DNA of 64,000 nucleotides, taken from Candidatus Cloacimonas sp. (GTDB lineage Bacteria > Cloacimonadota > Cloacimonadia > Cloacimonadales > Cloacimonadaceae). Location of the stretch: contig DAONFA010000002.1 of the NCBI GenBank assembly GCA_035403355.1, positions 62,001 through 126,000 of the forward strand. Direction: 5' to 3'. This document shows, piece by piece, positions 16,775 through 25,945 of the stretch. The position numbers were made by a program, and so were the translations under genes. Within the stretch, counting starts at the first letter, position 1. Each line of letters opens with the position of its first letter. The notes under the pieces are model-generated. The model had not been told where the DNA came from. It searched no databases and saw only the letters and a program-made list of their open reading frames with translations.

Positions 16775-17422
16775 TTACTGCACAGTTAAGCGGTCTTTGT
16801 TTTTCTCCAGAGTTTTGGGTCCAATTCCCTTCACTTTCACTAAATCTTCAATAGTTGCAAAACTGCCGTTTTCCTTTCGCCAATCAATAATTGCCTGAGC
16901 TTTCACTTCTCCAATTCCGGAAAGGGTGCATAGTTCTTCCAGGTTAGCTGTATTGAGATTAATTATAGCAGTGTTATTTGCTTTGGCGGGAGTTGCAGAT
17001 TTAGTTTTAGAAGCGGAAGCAGGGGTTGGATTAAGCTTGAAATTTATAGTATCGCCAAAGGCAAGTAAATCGGGCAGAATATTGGCGTAGGTCTTTGCCC
17101 CGATGCCTTTAATATTCATAATTTGGTTTACTGAGGTGAAGGGATTTGCTTCTCTATAGGCAATAATATCTTTGGCTCTTTTTTCTCCAATTCCGGATAA
17201 ACAAAGCAGTTCTTCCAAAGTAGCAATCCGAATATCCAGTTGCAAGGGCTTATCTTCTTGAACTACCAGCTTTAGCGAATCTAAATCAGCAGGAGTTGCC
17301 TGAAGTGGATTCCAGCCAAAAAAATCCAGACAACAGCCGCAAAGAATAGTTATACTTATGAATAGCAAGATTTTTTGTTCATCGGGAGTGAGAAAATTAC
17401 GCAGCGGATTTTTCAATTTCAT
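16775..17422 (-). CDS. ComEA-like helix-hairpin-helix DNA-binding protein
   Basis: 215 residues. An N-terminal hydrophobic anchor (about 17-36) is followed by two helix-hairpin-helix repeats. The first has ATLEELLCLSGIGEKRAKDIIAYRE and MNIKGIGAKTY; the second has LNTANLEELCTLSGIGEVKAQ and VKVKGIGPKTLEK. A Pro/Ala/Lys-rich linker (about 130-150) joins them. ComEA proteins bind incoming DNA in the periplasm during natural transformation. Having two full HhH units makes this larger than classical ComEA. It lies 1 nt downstream of the TPR-type gene. Confidence 0.8.
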   Translation of the reverse strand: MKLKNPLRNFLTPDEQKILLFISITILCGCCLDFFGWNPLQATPADLDSLKLVVQEDKPLQLDIRIATLEELLCLSGIGEKRAKDIIAYREANPFTSVNQIMNIKGIGAKTYANILPDLLAFGDTINFKLNPTPASASKTKSATPAKANNTAIINLNTANLEELCTLSGIGEVKAQAIIDWRKENGSFATIEDLVKVKGIGPKTLEKNKDRLTVQ

Positions 17423-17423
17423 A

Positions 17424-18458
17424 TCAGTATTGAGGAGAAGGAAGCTGAGATTGGGTTTCCGCTTTTTGCTTCAGTTCCTGCCAATGGGGTTGCTGGCAAA
17501 GGTTATCTTCCCATTTAGCAAGATATTGGCTTAAGTGTTCACTATCTATCACTTTCCTGTTAAAAGCGGAAAGGAGTTCATTGCTAAGCTCATACCAGTT
17601 TTCCTGACGAGCTAACAGACCCGCGTAAACATCAAAATAGGATGCAGAATTCAGCACTATGGGATTTTGGGTAAAAAATTGTTCTATGCCTTGCCAATTC
17701 TCCGTCTCCTGCAAAATTTCCACATAGCCCTCAGCAAAAGCAAAAATACTATCAGCAGAAGCCATTTGACCGCTTTTAATTAGTTCAGACAAAAGGGGAG
17801 GCATATAAGAACTATACAGGGTTGCATTTTTCTCCTGCACCAGAAAATACTTTATGCGCATCCAGTTAGCCATCAATAAGTTGCGGTCTTTTGTCAGTTT
17901 CAGTTCCTTTTCTGCCCTTGGATAATCTTGGGTTAACCGATAGCGGTGAAACTGAAAAATATGAAAATAGTCATCATCAGGAAACTGTTTATAGCCCTCA
18001 TCAAAGATTTTTAGGGCAAGTTCCTGACCGCTTAAAGGACTTGGAGTTTCCAGTTCCGCATTCAGCAACCAAGCCATAAAATCCACAATATAAAGTCGGT
18101 AGCCCCAGTAAAAATCAGGATAATTTCGGCAAAGTTCTTCGGCACCTTTCATTTGGAGTGTTTCATCTTCTTCCAATCGTAAAGCAAGATATTGATAGAC
18201 CGGGGAATTAGGATTATTTTTTGCAGCATCAACGAAATATTGTTTGCAGGCATCCGGCTCTACGCTTTCCCAAATACTTTGCAGTTCTCTAAGTTCTTCT
18301 ACATCGTTAGTAGTTGGAATATAGGCAATAATTTTCTGCCTGGCGATATTCCAATCTCCGGTATTTAGCAATTCCTCTTTAAATTGGGCAAAGTTTTGTC
18401 CCTCAGCTATCAAAAAAATTAGCAGGAACAAAACAACCACCAATAAGCGTTTTAGCAT
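17424..18458 (-). CDS. Secreted alpha-helical (TPR-like) protein of unknown function
   Basis: 344 residues with a clear signal peptide (KRLLVVVLFLLIFLIAEG) ending near residue 20. The rest is helical with degenerate TPR-like pairs: NPNSPVYQYLALRLEEDE, GAEELCRNYPDFYWGYRLY and DEGYKQFPDDDYFHIFQF. No catalytic motif is visible. It immediately precedes the ComEA-like gene (1-nt gap), so co-expression is likely. Probably a periplasmic protein. Confidence 0.65.
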   Translation of the reverse strand: MLKRLLVVVLFLLIFLIAEGQNFAQFKEELLNTGDWNIARQKIIAYIPTTNDVEELRELQSIWESVEPDACKQYFVDAAKNNPNSPVYQYLALRLEEDETLQMKGAEELCRNYPDFYWGYRLYIVDFMAWLLNAELETPSPLSGQELALKIFDEGYKQFPDDDYFHIFQFHRYRLTQDYPRAEKELKLTKDRNLLMANWMRIKYFLVQEKNATLYSSYMPPLLSELIKSGQMASADSIFAFAEGYVEILQETENWQGIEQFFTQNPIVLNSASYFDVYAGLLARQENWYELSNELLSAFNRKVIDSEHLSQYLAKWEDNLCQQPHWQELKQKAETQSQLPSPQY

Positions 18459-18639
18459 CTTTTTCCTATTTCTTCAGGTCTTTTTTAACATTATTACTTT
18501 GTTGTCTGCATTGTAAATTCTGTCAAGCAAAAGAAGCAAAATTTAGTGATTTAGCATAGTTACAGGATAGCTACTATAAGGTTTTTGGCGTCAGTTAGGA
18601 AAAGTTTCTGCAATTGACAATTTTGCGTTCTTTGCCAAG

Positions 18640-20751
18640 ATGGCTTTTAATATGGCGGAAAGCAAAAAAACAACGAATTTAAACAGCGAAGTTAAATACC
18701 TGCAAGGGGTTGGAGAACATCGTGCAAAGCTTTTAAATAAGCTGGGGATTAAAACCATTTTAGATTTAATGGAGCATTTTCCCAAGGATTATATCAGTCG
18801 CAAGTTAAGTGCTACTTTATCGGATTTACATCCCGGGGATATATTAGCGTTCACGGCAATGATTTCCTGGGTGGATGTTCATTTATCAACCAAGGGGAAA
18901 AGCATTTTGAGTGTAGGGGTTAGTGATGGCAAGGTAGGGATTATTTGTTCCTGGTTTTCCTATCCGGCAATTTACACCAAGCTATTTACACCGGGACGCT
19001 TAATTTGGCTGAATGGAACGGTTACAGAATTTAACAATCAGCTGGAAATGTTACATCCGGAATTTGAATTGATTGATGATCCGGAGGATACGAAGGACGA
19101 TTTTTGGAAGAAGCGTGAGGTTTTACCGATATATTCATTAACGGAAGGCATCAAGCAAAAGCTTATGCGGCAGCTGATTTACAATGCTTTTTCTCTGTAT
19201 TCCAGCTTGATAGAAGAGAACTTACCGGATTACCTGATTGCCAAACATCATTTTGAGAACAGGAATTCCTCGTTGCAAAAGATGCATTTCAGTCAAAAAC
19301 CTGAAGAAACAGGAATCGTGAGAAGGCGTTTTGCCTACGAGGAATTTTTTTACACGCAGCTTTTATGGGCAAGGCACAAGACCTTCCACACCACCCAAAC
19401 CAAAGGAATTATGTTCATCAATAAGAAGCAGTTAACTACCGGGGTCTATAAAAAACTGCCGTTTACGCTTACTAAAGCTCAGAAGAAAGTGCTGTGGGAA
19501 ATTTTTGCTGATATGTGTTCCGAAAAGCAGATGAGTCGTTTGTTGCAGGGAGATGTGGGTAGCGGAAAAACGGTTGTAGCGTTGTTTGCAATGCTCTTAA
19601 CGGTAGAAAACGGTTATCAGGCAGCAATGATGGCTCCTACAGAAATTTTGGCAGAGCAGCATTATGAAACAATCACTAACCTGCTAAAGGGTTTTGAGGT
19701 TCGGGTTTGTCTTTTGAAGGGAGGTGTGTATAAAGGAAAAGAAGAAATTAAAGAAGCAATTGCCAGCGGTGCGGCAAATATTGTAATCGGAACTCATGCC
19801 CTGTTACAAAAAGATATCAGCTTTAAGCGATTAGGTTTTGCCTGCGTTGACGAACAGCATCGTTTCGGAGTTGAACAACGAGCCAGGTTAGCAAAACTGG
19901 CTTTGCATCCTGATTTATTGTATCTTTCCGCAACACCTATTCCCCGCAGTTTGGCGATGACCGTTTATGGAGATTTGGAAGTGAGCATTCTGGATGAGCT
20001 TCCTCCCACGCGTAAACCTGTGCTAACGGTTATCCGTCCTTCCAGCAAAATTGATCTTGTTTATAGTGAAGTGGAGGAACAGCTTGCCTTGGGACGGCAG
20101 GTTTATATCGTTTGTCCTTTAATTGAAAAATCGGAAAAAGTAGCTCTTCTGGATGCTACCAAGCTCTATGAATATATTTCCCGAAAGGTCTTTCCGGAAT
20201 ATCCCGCCTGTCTTTTGCATGGAAGAATGCCGATGAAAGAAAAAGATGCCATTATGCAAAGGTTCAAAGCCGGGGAAATAAAAATTTTGGTTTCTACCAC
20301 CGTTATTGAAGTAGGTGTGGATGTTCCCAATGCCAGTGTGATGATTGTAGAGCATTCAGAGCGTTTTGGTTTGGCACAATTACATCAGCTCCGGGGCAGA
20401 GTAGGTAGAGGAAGTGCCCAAGCTTACTGCTATCTAATTGAACATCATCCAATTAGCAAAGTTGCCTGGCAGCGGTTAACCACTATGACTAAAACTACGG
20501 ATGGCTTTATTATTGCCGAAAAAGACCTGGAACTGCGCGGTCCCGGTGAAATTTTCGGCTATGAACAATCCGGAATGCCTGTATTTCGCTTTGCTAATTT
20601 AGTCCGAGACCAGGATATATTAAAATTAGCCAGGCAGGATGCCTTTGAAATTGTGCGTGCTGATCCGGATTTTAACCTGCCCGAAAATGCCCTGCTGAAA
20701 AAAATATACTTCTCCCAATTAACTGATAAAGAAAAGCTTATCCTCTATTAG
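18640..20751 (+). CDS. recG: ATP-dependent DNA helicase RecG
   Basis: 703 residues. The N-terminal wedge/OB region carries YLQGVGEHRAKLLNKLGI, HFPKDYISRK and LNGTVTEFNNQLEMLHPEFE. The SF2 helicase core has LLQGDVGSGKTVVA (Walker A), APTEILAEQHYE, DEQHRFGVEQRA (the DEQH form), YLSATPIPRSLAMT, ATVIEVGVDVPNA-like VSTTVIEVGVDV, and LHQLRGRVGRG. It remodels stalled forks and branched DNA. The exact start is uncertain: ATG at 18640 or 18652, with no strong ribosome site. Confidence 0.93.
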   Translation: MAFNMAESKKTTNLNSEVKYLQGVGEHRAKLLNKLGIKTILDLMEHFPKDYISRKLSATLSDLHPGDILAFTAMISWVDVHLSTKGKSILSVGVSDGKVGIICSWFSYPAIYTKLFTPGRLIWLNGTVTEFNNQLEMLHPEFELIDDPEDTKDDFWKKREVLPIYSLTEGIKQKLMRQLIYNAFSLYSSLIEENLPDYLIAKHHFENRNSSLQKMHFSQKPEETGIVRRRFAYEEFFYTQLLWARHKTFHTTQTKGIMFINKKQLTTGVYKKLPFTLTKAQKKVLWEIFADMCSEKQMSRLLQGDVGSGKTVVALFAMLLTVENGYQAAMMAPTEILAEQHYETITNLLKGFEVRVCLLKGGVYKGKEEIKEAIASGAANIVIGTHALLQKDISFKRLGFACVDEQHRFGVEQRARLAKLALHPDLLYLSATPIPRSLAMTVYGDLEVSILDELPPTRKPVLTVIRPSSKIDLVYSEVEEQLALGRQVYIVCPLIEKSEKVALLDATKLYEYISRKVFPEYPACLLHGRMPMKEKDAIMQRFKAGEIKILVSTTVIEVGVDVPNASVMIVEHSERFGLAQLHQLRGRVGRGSAQAYCYLIEHHPISKVAWQRLTTMTKTTDGFIIAEKDLELRGPGEIFGYEQSGMPVFRFANLVRDQDILKLARQDAFEIVRADPDFNLPENALLKKIYFSQLTDKEKLILY

Positions 20752-21320
20752 TAAATGCCTTGGCGTGGCTGCAACTTAAAGTAAAGCTTGGCTACTGCGG
20801 AAATAATTTTTACCCTATCTACCAATTATATTAGCAGTGAGGAATCGTGCCAGCTTTAAAATGATGAATGCAGCATCCGGAACATATATTGCACTTTAAA
20901 TAGAATAAAATTTTTATATTTCAGGGAAGAATTATTAATTATAAGAAAGTGATATCAGTGTAATCTGAAAGAGAAAATGTTCCAGGGTGTCACGAGTAGA
21001 ATACGCTGCGAAAACTATTTTAGGGAACAAAATTGTAAAGCTGTAAATGATTCATAGTTAAAAAGCAGAGTTTCAGCGAACTCCATAGATACTAAAACCT
21101 TGTCTGCTGAAGAATAGATTCCCGTATCGTTCCCATATCGCGATACGAGAACGATACGGGAATCATATCGGAAACATACTGGCACCAAGAGTGGATGATA
21201 CATAAATAAATTATTTGGGAGATACGAAAATTAGGTGCAGTAAATCAATTTTCCTTGACGAAAGAGCCCGTCTTAGTGTTTTAGCTACTATTATTCAAAA
21301 CAGCTAAAGGAAAGAACATA
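20752..21320. other. Intergenic region, 569 bp, between recG and trxB
   Basis: No gene supported. It holds the 57-bp palindromic element at 21117-21174. Just before trxB is a perfect inverted repeat TTTAGCT (21280-21286) / AGCTAAA (21302-21308), whose right arm touches the AAAGG ribosome site. Confidence 0.6.
21117..21174. repeat. 57-bp palindromic dispersed element, copy 1
   Basis: 16-bp perfect arms at 21117-21132 and 21149-21164, with the core TTCCCGTATCGTTC in the left arm. A 16-nt loop (21133-21148) contains the palindrome ATCGCGAT. A shared tail CATATCGGA follows. The copy at 60401-60458 is identical over about 57 nt except for one base in the right arm. Confidence 0.9.
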
Positions 21321-22253
21321 ATGTATGATGTAATAATCATTGGAGCCGGACCTGCCGGTTTAAGTGCTGCTATTTACAGTGCGCGTAGCGGCTTAAAGAC
21401 CGCGGTGTTTGAAAGAGGGCTTATTGGCGGTCAGATAAATGTTACGGAAATAGTGGAAAATTATCCTGGTCTTGCCGAAGCCATAACCGGATATGAACTG
21501 ACGGATAGAATGCACCGTCAGGCAGAGCATTTTGGAGCGGAATTTAAGGATGAAGAAGTAACAGCTCTGGGAATGGAAGGGCTATGCAAAATCATTGAGA
21601 CCACGGAAAATAAATATCGTACCAAGGCAGTGATTTTTTGCACGGGAGCTTATCCAAGGCGACTTAATGTTCCCGGGGAAGAAAAGTTCACCGGTCACGG
21701 TGTTTCCTATTGTGCTACCTGCGATGGTGCCCTATATAGAGATAAAATTGTAGCCGTTATTGGTGGCGGTGATTCGGCTATTGAAGAAGGGATTTTTTTA
21801 ACTCATTTTGCCCAAAAAGTAATCGTTATTCACCGTCGTGACGAGCTTAGAGCCCAAAAAATAATTCAGGAAAGAGCTTTTCAAAATCCTAAAATGGAAT
21901 TCGTCTGGAACAGTGTAGTTCAAGAAATTCGCGGGGAAAATAGAGTTCAGGAATTGGAGGTTTACAACAGGAAAACCAATTCCCTAAGCGTAATTCCTGT
22001 TGATGGCGTTTTTATCTATGTGGGAATTTTACCTAATAATAAGTTGCTGGAATCTCGTATTGAATTGGATAGCGCCGGTTTTGTAATAACCGATGATTTT
22101 ATGCATACCAATTTACCGGGAATTTATGCCGCGGGGGACATCCGGAAAAAAGTTTTACGCCAAGTGGTAACCGCTACTTCCGATGGAGCAATAGCCGGTT
22201 GGAGCGCCGAAAAATGGATTACGGAAAACTACTCTTCCCTGAAACCGGAATAA
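21321..22253 (+). CDS. trxB: Thioredoxin-disulfide reductase
   Basis: 310 residues. FAD-binding GAGPAGLSAAIYSARSG at the N-terminus, redox-active CATC in SYCATCDGA, NAD(P)H-binding VIGGGDSAIEEG, and GIYAAGDIR near the C-terminus. It reduces thioredoxin with NADPH in the cytoplasm. It is followed 10 nt later by alaS. Confidence 0.93.
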   Translation: MYDVIIIGAGPAGLSAAIYSARSGLKTAVFERGLIGGQINVTEIVENYPGLAEAITGYELTDRMHRQAEHFGAEFKDEEVTALGMEGLCKIIETTENKYRTKAVIFCTGAYPRRLNVPGEEKFTGHGVSYCATCDGALYRDKIVAVIGGGDSAIEEGIFLTHFAQKVIVIHRRDELRAQKIIQERAFQNPKMEFVWNSVVQEIRGENRVQELEVYNRKTNSLSVIPVDGVFIYVGILPNNKLLESRIELDSAGFVITDDFMHTNLPGIYAAGDIRKKVLRQVVTATSDGAIAGWSAEKWITENYSSLKPE

Positions 22254-22263
22254 AGGATTTAAT

Positions 22264-24864
22264 GTGTTAAGCAGTAAAGAAATACGCCAGCAGTTCATTG
22301 ATTTTTTTATCAGCAAAGGGCATACTTTTGTTCCTTCTTCATCTGTGATTCCGGAAAATGATAATACCCTGCTTTTTGCCAATGCGGGAATGAATCAATT
22401 CAAAAGTATCTTCCTGGGACAGAAGGAGATAACACATAAAAGAGTGGTTAATAGCCAAAAATGTATTCGTGCCGGGGGTAAACATAATGACCTGGAAGAA
22501 GTTGGCAAAGACGGCTATCATCACACCTTTTTTGAAATGCTCGGTAACTGGAGTTTCGGTGACTACTATAAAAAAGAGGCAATTACCTGGGCTTGGGAAC
22601 TGCTGACTGAGGTCTGGAAAATTCCGAAAGATAAGCTCTATGCCACTGTCTATAAAACCGATAGCGAAGCTTTTGAGCTCTGGCAAAAGGAAACGGATAT
22701 TGATGCCACGCATATTAGCTACTTTGATGATAAAGATAACTTTTGGGAAATGGGAGAAACAGGACCCTGCGGTCCCTGTTCGGAAATTCATATTGATAGA
22801 GGTATCTCGCATTGCACGATGCAAAATGTGCCGGGGCATATTTGTGAAATCAATGGTATTTGCTCACGGTATATAGAATTGTGGAATTTGGTTTTTATTC
22901 AATATAACCGCCAAGCAGATAAGACACTTTCTCCGCTAAAAAACAAATTTGTAGATACCGGAGCTGGTTTTGAGCGATTAACCCAGGTTTTACAGGATAA
23001 AAACAGTAACTATGAAACCGACCTCTTTATGCCGCTTATAAATAAAATTGAGGAACTATCCGGAGTTGCCTACACTCAGGAAACGGGAATGCCGCACAGA
23101 GTTATTGCCGACCACCTTCGCTGTCTCTGTTTTGCTTTGGCAGACGGCGGTTTTCCTTCCAACGAGGGAAGGGGTTATGTTCTCCGCAGAATTTTAAGAA
23201 GAGCTGCCAGGTATGGTCGTTTGCTCGGTTTTGCAGAGCCCTTCCTGCATTTGCTGGTGCCGCTGGTAATTGAGCAAATGGGGCATCATTTCAGTGAACT
23301 GAACGGTAAAGAGGATTATCTTAAAATGGTGATTAAAGCGGAAGAAGAACGCTTTAATAAGACCTTGGATACCGGTTTGGAAAAATTTACGGAAATAACG
23401 CAAAAGCTGCAAGGAGAGGTTATTTCCGGTGCCGATGCCTTCACTTTATATGATACTTATGGCTTTCCGTTGGATCTCACCGCTATTTTAGCTGCCGAAA
23501 AGGGCTTGAAGATTGACTATGCGGGCTTTGAAAAGGAAATGCAAAACCAAAAAGAACGCGCTCGCAAAGCCAGTAAATTTACCCTCTCCGTTAATAATGA
23601 GGAGTGGATTGAACTTTCTCCTGTAACTGCTACTGCCTTTGTCGGTTACACGGAAACTGCTGTGCAGTCATATATCCAACGCTATGCCGTTCAGGAAAAG
23701 GGTTTAATTCTGATCCAACTTGCCCAAACACCTTTCTATGCAGAATCCGGTGGACAGGTATCAGACACAGGAAAAATATATAATGCTGCCTTTGAAGTGG
23801 AAATAACCGATGTGCGTAAAATGGATGATTATTATCTTCACTATGGAAACCTGACAAGAGGAATGCTGAATAATGCCCCCGTTACCGCTGAAATTGACAT
23901 TGCCAGGCGCAAAAGTATAGCCCGCAATCATACAGCTACCCACCTTTTGCATAAAGCACTGAGAGAAGTTTTAGGCGAGCATACTGTGCAAAAGGGCTCT
24001 TTAGTGCACCCGGATTATCTGCGTTTTGATTTTGCCCATTTCAGGAGCTTAACTTTGGAAGAACTAAGAAAGGTGGAAGATATTGTTAATCAAATAGTTT
24101 TGGATAACAGGAAAGTTAGCACCACCGTTAAAAATATTGAGGATGCTAAAAAAGAAGGTGCGATGGCTCTCTTCGGCGAAAAATACAGTGAACGGGTGAG
24201 GGTTGTAAGCGTTCAGGATTTTTCGCAAGAACTTTGTGGCGGAACTCATATTTCTGCAACCGGGGAAATCGGTTTATTCAAAATTATTTCCGAAAGCTCT
24301 TCTGCTGCAGGAATTAGACGCATTGAAGCAATTACCGGTATTTCTGCCCTAAAATGGGTTCAGGATTTGCAGGATAAACTTAGCCGAATTGCCACGCTGC
24401 TGAATTCTCCCTTGAAAAACCTGGAAACCAAATTGGAAGCAACCCTGGAACAAATCGCCGAGCTGGAAAAAGAAATTAAAACCGCACAAGCGAAAGAAAA
24501 CGAAAAAATTGTTCAGGAACTGCTGAATAATGCAACTAAACAGGAAAATTATTCACTGATTAAAACCCAAACGAATTTTACCAATCCCGCAGAACTGAAA
24601 CAAATTGCGGAACAATTAAAAGCCCGAATGCAGGGCACAATTGCTGTGCTGTTTAATCTATATATGGATAAACTGAATATTCTTTGCGTTGTAAGCACTG
24701 ATCTTATTCCTAAATATAACGCAGGAAAGATTGTAGCTAAACTGGCTATGGAATTAGATGGAAAAGGCGGTGGTAAACCTGATATTGCTATGGCTGGCGG
24801 AAAAGACATTACTAAACTGGCTTCCGTGCTGGAAAATGTGACTGATTTCATTAGTTCCATCTAA
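22264..24864 (+). CDS. alaS: Alanyl-tRNA synthetase
   Basis: 866 residues. The class II catalytic core starts SSKEIRQQFIDFFISKGH with VVNSQKCIRAGGKHNDLEEVG. The editing domain carries the H-x3-H zinc pair in RNHTATHLLHKAL and the C-x3-H in ELCGGTHIS. The C-Ala domain ends with a glycine-rich GKGGGKPDIAMAGG. The start is GTG at 22264, because the ATG 2 nt upstream runs at once into a stop. It is coupled tightly to the glycosyltransferase downstream (stop TAA directly followed by ATG). Confidence 0.95.
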   Translation: MLSSKEIRQQFIDFFISKGHTFVPSSSVIPENDNTLLFANAGMNQFKSIFLGQKEITHKRVVNSQKCIRAGGKHNDLEEVGKDGYHHTFFEMLGNWSFGDYYKKEAITWAWELLTEVWKIPKDKLYATVYKTDSEAFELWQKETDIDATHISYFDDKDNFWEMGETGPCGPCSEIHIDRGISHCTMQNVPGHICEINGICSRYIELWNLVFIQYNRQADKTLSPLKNKFVDTGAGFERLTQVLQDKNSNYETDLFMPLINKIEELSGVAYTQETGMPHRVIADHLRCLCFALADGGFPSNEGRGYVLRRILRRAARYGRLLGFAEPFLHLLVPLVIEQMGHHFSELNGKEDYLKMVIKAEEERFNKTLDTGLEKFTEITQKLQGEVISGADAFTLYDTYGFPLDLTAILAAEKGLKIDYAGFEKEMQNQKERARKASKFTLSVNNEEWIELSPVTATAFVGYTETAVQSYIQRYAVQEKGLILIQLAQTPFYAESGGQVSDTGKIYNAAFEVEITDVRKMDDYYLHYGNLTRGMLNNAPVTAEIDIARRKSIARNHTATHLLHKALREVLGEHTVQKGSLVHPDYLRFDFAHFRSLTLEELRKVEDIVNQIVLDNRKVSTTVKNIEDAKKEGAMALFGEKYSERVRVVSVQDFSQELCGGTHISATGEIGLFKIISESSSAAGIRRIEAITGISALKWVQDLQDKLSRIATLLNSPLKNLETKLEATLEQIAELEKEIKTAQAKENEKIVQELLNNATKQENYSLIKTQTNFTNPAELKQIAEQLKARMQGTIAVLFNLYMDKLNILCVVSTDLIPKYNAGKIVAKLAMELDGKGGGKPDIAMAGGKDITKLASVLENVTDFISSI

Positions 24865-25860
24865 ATGAATATTCTTATCCTGCGTCTCTCTTCATTGGGC
24901 GATATTATTCTCACTCAGCCAATCTGTGCTATTTTGCAAAAAGTATATCCCGAGTGCCATCTTGATTTTCTCTGCAAAGAGGAATTTAAAGAACTGCCGG
25001 AAATGTTTGCTCCTCCAGTTAATGTTCTGGTCTATCAAAAGACCTTAAAGTTTCATCTGTGGCTGAGCAAAAGAAAATATGATCTTGTTCTTGATTTACA
25101 TAGTAAATTCTCCACTTTTCTGTTAATGCTTTTTTTACGAGCTTCCCAAAAAGTGCGTTACAATAAACAACGCCGGGAAAGAAAGCGGATTGTGAAAGGA
25201 GATAAAAAGATAAGAATTGAAAGCACGGTTGCTCTCTATGCTTCTGCGTTAACGAAACTGGGAATAAATGAACCGTGGTCTTATCCTCGTTTGCAGGTAA
25301 ATGAAATATGTAGCAAGGAATTACCAAATTCCCCGGCTGCCAAACAAAAGAATACTTATACCGATGCAGTAAAAATTGCTATCTTCCCGGGTGCCAATCA
25401 TTTTACCAAACGCTATCCGGCAGCTAACTGGATACAACTGATAAACTCCAATCCGCAATATAATTTCCTTCTTTTCGGCTCTCCAGCAGATGCGGAAATA
25501 TGTGCCTCTATTGCCCAAAAGTGTTTACCAAACTGCAGGAATAAATGCTCTACATTGTCTCTGCGGGAACTTGTGGCGGAACTTAATTGCTGCGATATTA
25601 TTATTAGTGGCGATACCGGACCTATGCATTTGGGGGCGTCTTTGCATAAACCCCAAATTGCCATTTTCGGAGGAACCCATCCCCGCTTAGGTTTTAAACC
25701 GCTGAACAAGAAAGCCATTATTCTTTGCGCTGAACTATCCTGCCAACCTTGCTCTTTGCATGGCAGAGAAAAATGCCCTTTGCAGCATTTTAATTGTATG
25801 AATGCTATTAGTCCTGCTTTGCTTGATTCTGCACTTAAAAAAGCCCTGAAGAGCTTGTAA
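24865..25860 (+). CDS. Glycosyltransferase family 9 (heptosyltransferase-type)
   Basis: 331 residues, GT-B fold. The N-terminus ILILRLSSLGDIILTQPI and the C-terminal block DIIISGDTGPMHLGASLHKPQIAIFGGTHP are the GT9 signature of WaaC/WaaF/WaaQ enzymes. IFPGANHFTKRYPAANW corresponds to the nucleotide-sugar loop. The C-terminal Cys-rich stretch (LSCQPCSLHGREKCPLQHFNCM) is also typical of GT9. It likely adds heptose to lipid A-core, in line with gmhA at 15 kb. It starts on the base after the alaS stop. Confidence 0.85.
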   Translation: MNILILRLSSLGDIILTQPICAILQKVYPECHLDFLCKEEFKELPEMFAPPVNVLVYQKTLKFHLWLSKRKYDLVLDLHSKFSTFLLMLFLRASQKVRYNKQRRERKRIVKGDKKIRIESTVALYASALTKLGINEPWSYPRLQVNEICSKELPNSPAAKQKNTYTDAVKIAIFPGANHFTKRYPAANWIQLINSNPQYNFLLFGSPADAEICASIAQKCLPNCRNKCSTLSLRELVAELNCCDIIISGDTGPMHLGASLHKPQIAIFGGTHPRLGFKPLNKKAIILCAELSCQPCSLHGREKCPLQHFNCMNAISPALLDSALKKALKSL

Positions 25861-25915
25861 TTTCCCTAAACAGTTATATTATTACAAATTATCCGTTTTC
25901 CTGCTTGAGAGAGAA

Positions 25916-25945
25916 CCCTTATATTCAAGAAAGGGCTTTATTTTA
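25916..25945 (+). terminator. Weak terminator after the trxB-alaS-glycosyltransferase run
   Basis: CCCTT (25916-25920) pairs with AAGGG (25931-25935), followed by CTTTATTTTA. The stem is short; placement between convergent genes supports it. Confidence 0.3.

Noticed and set aside
21015..21203. Leftward open frame with the peptide RYDSRIVLVSRYGNDTGI
   Set aside because: The same peptide occurs at 60361-60747 because both frames cross the 57-bp palindromic element; it is repeat-derived, not a gene.
21280..21308. Riboswitch or attenuator before trxB
   Set aside because: Only a 7-bp inverted repeat touching the ribosome site; no further conserved structure could be identified.
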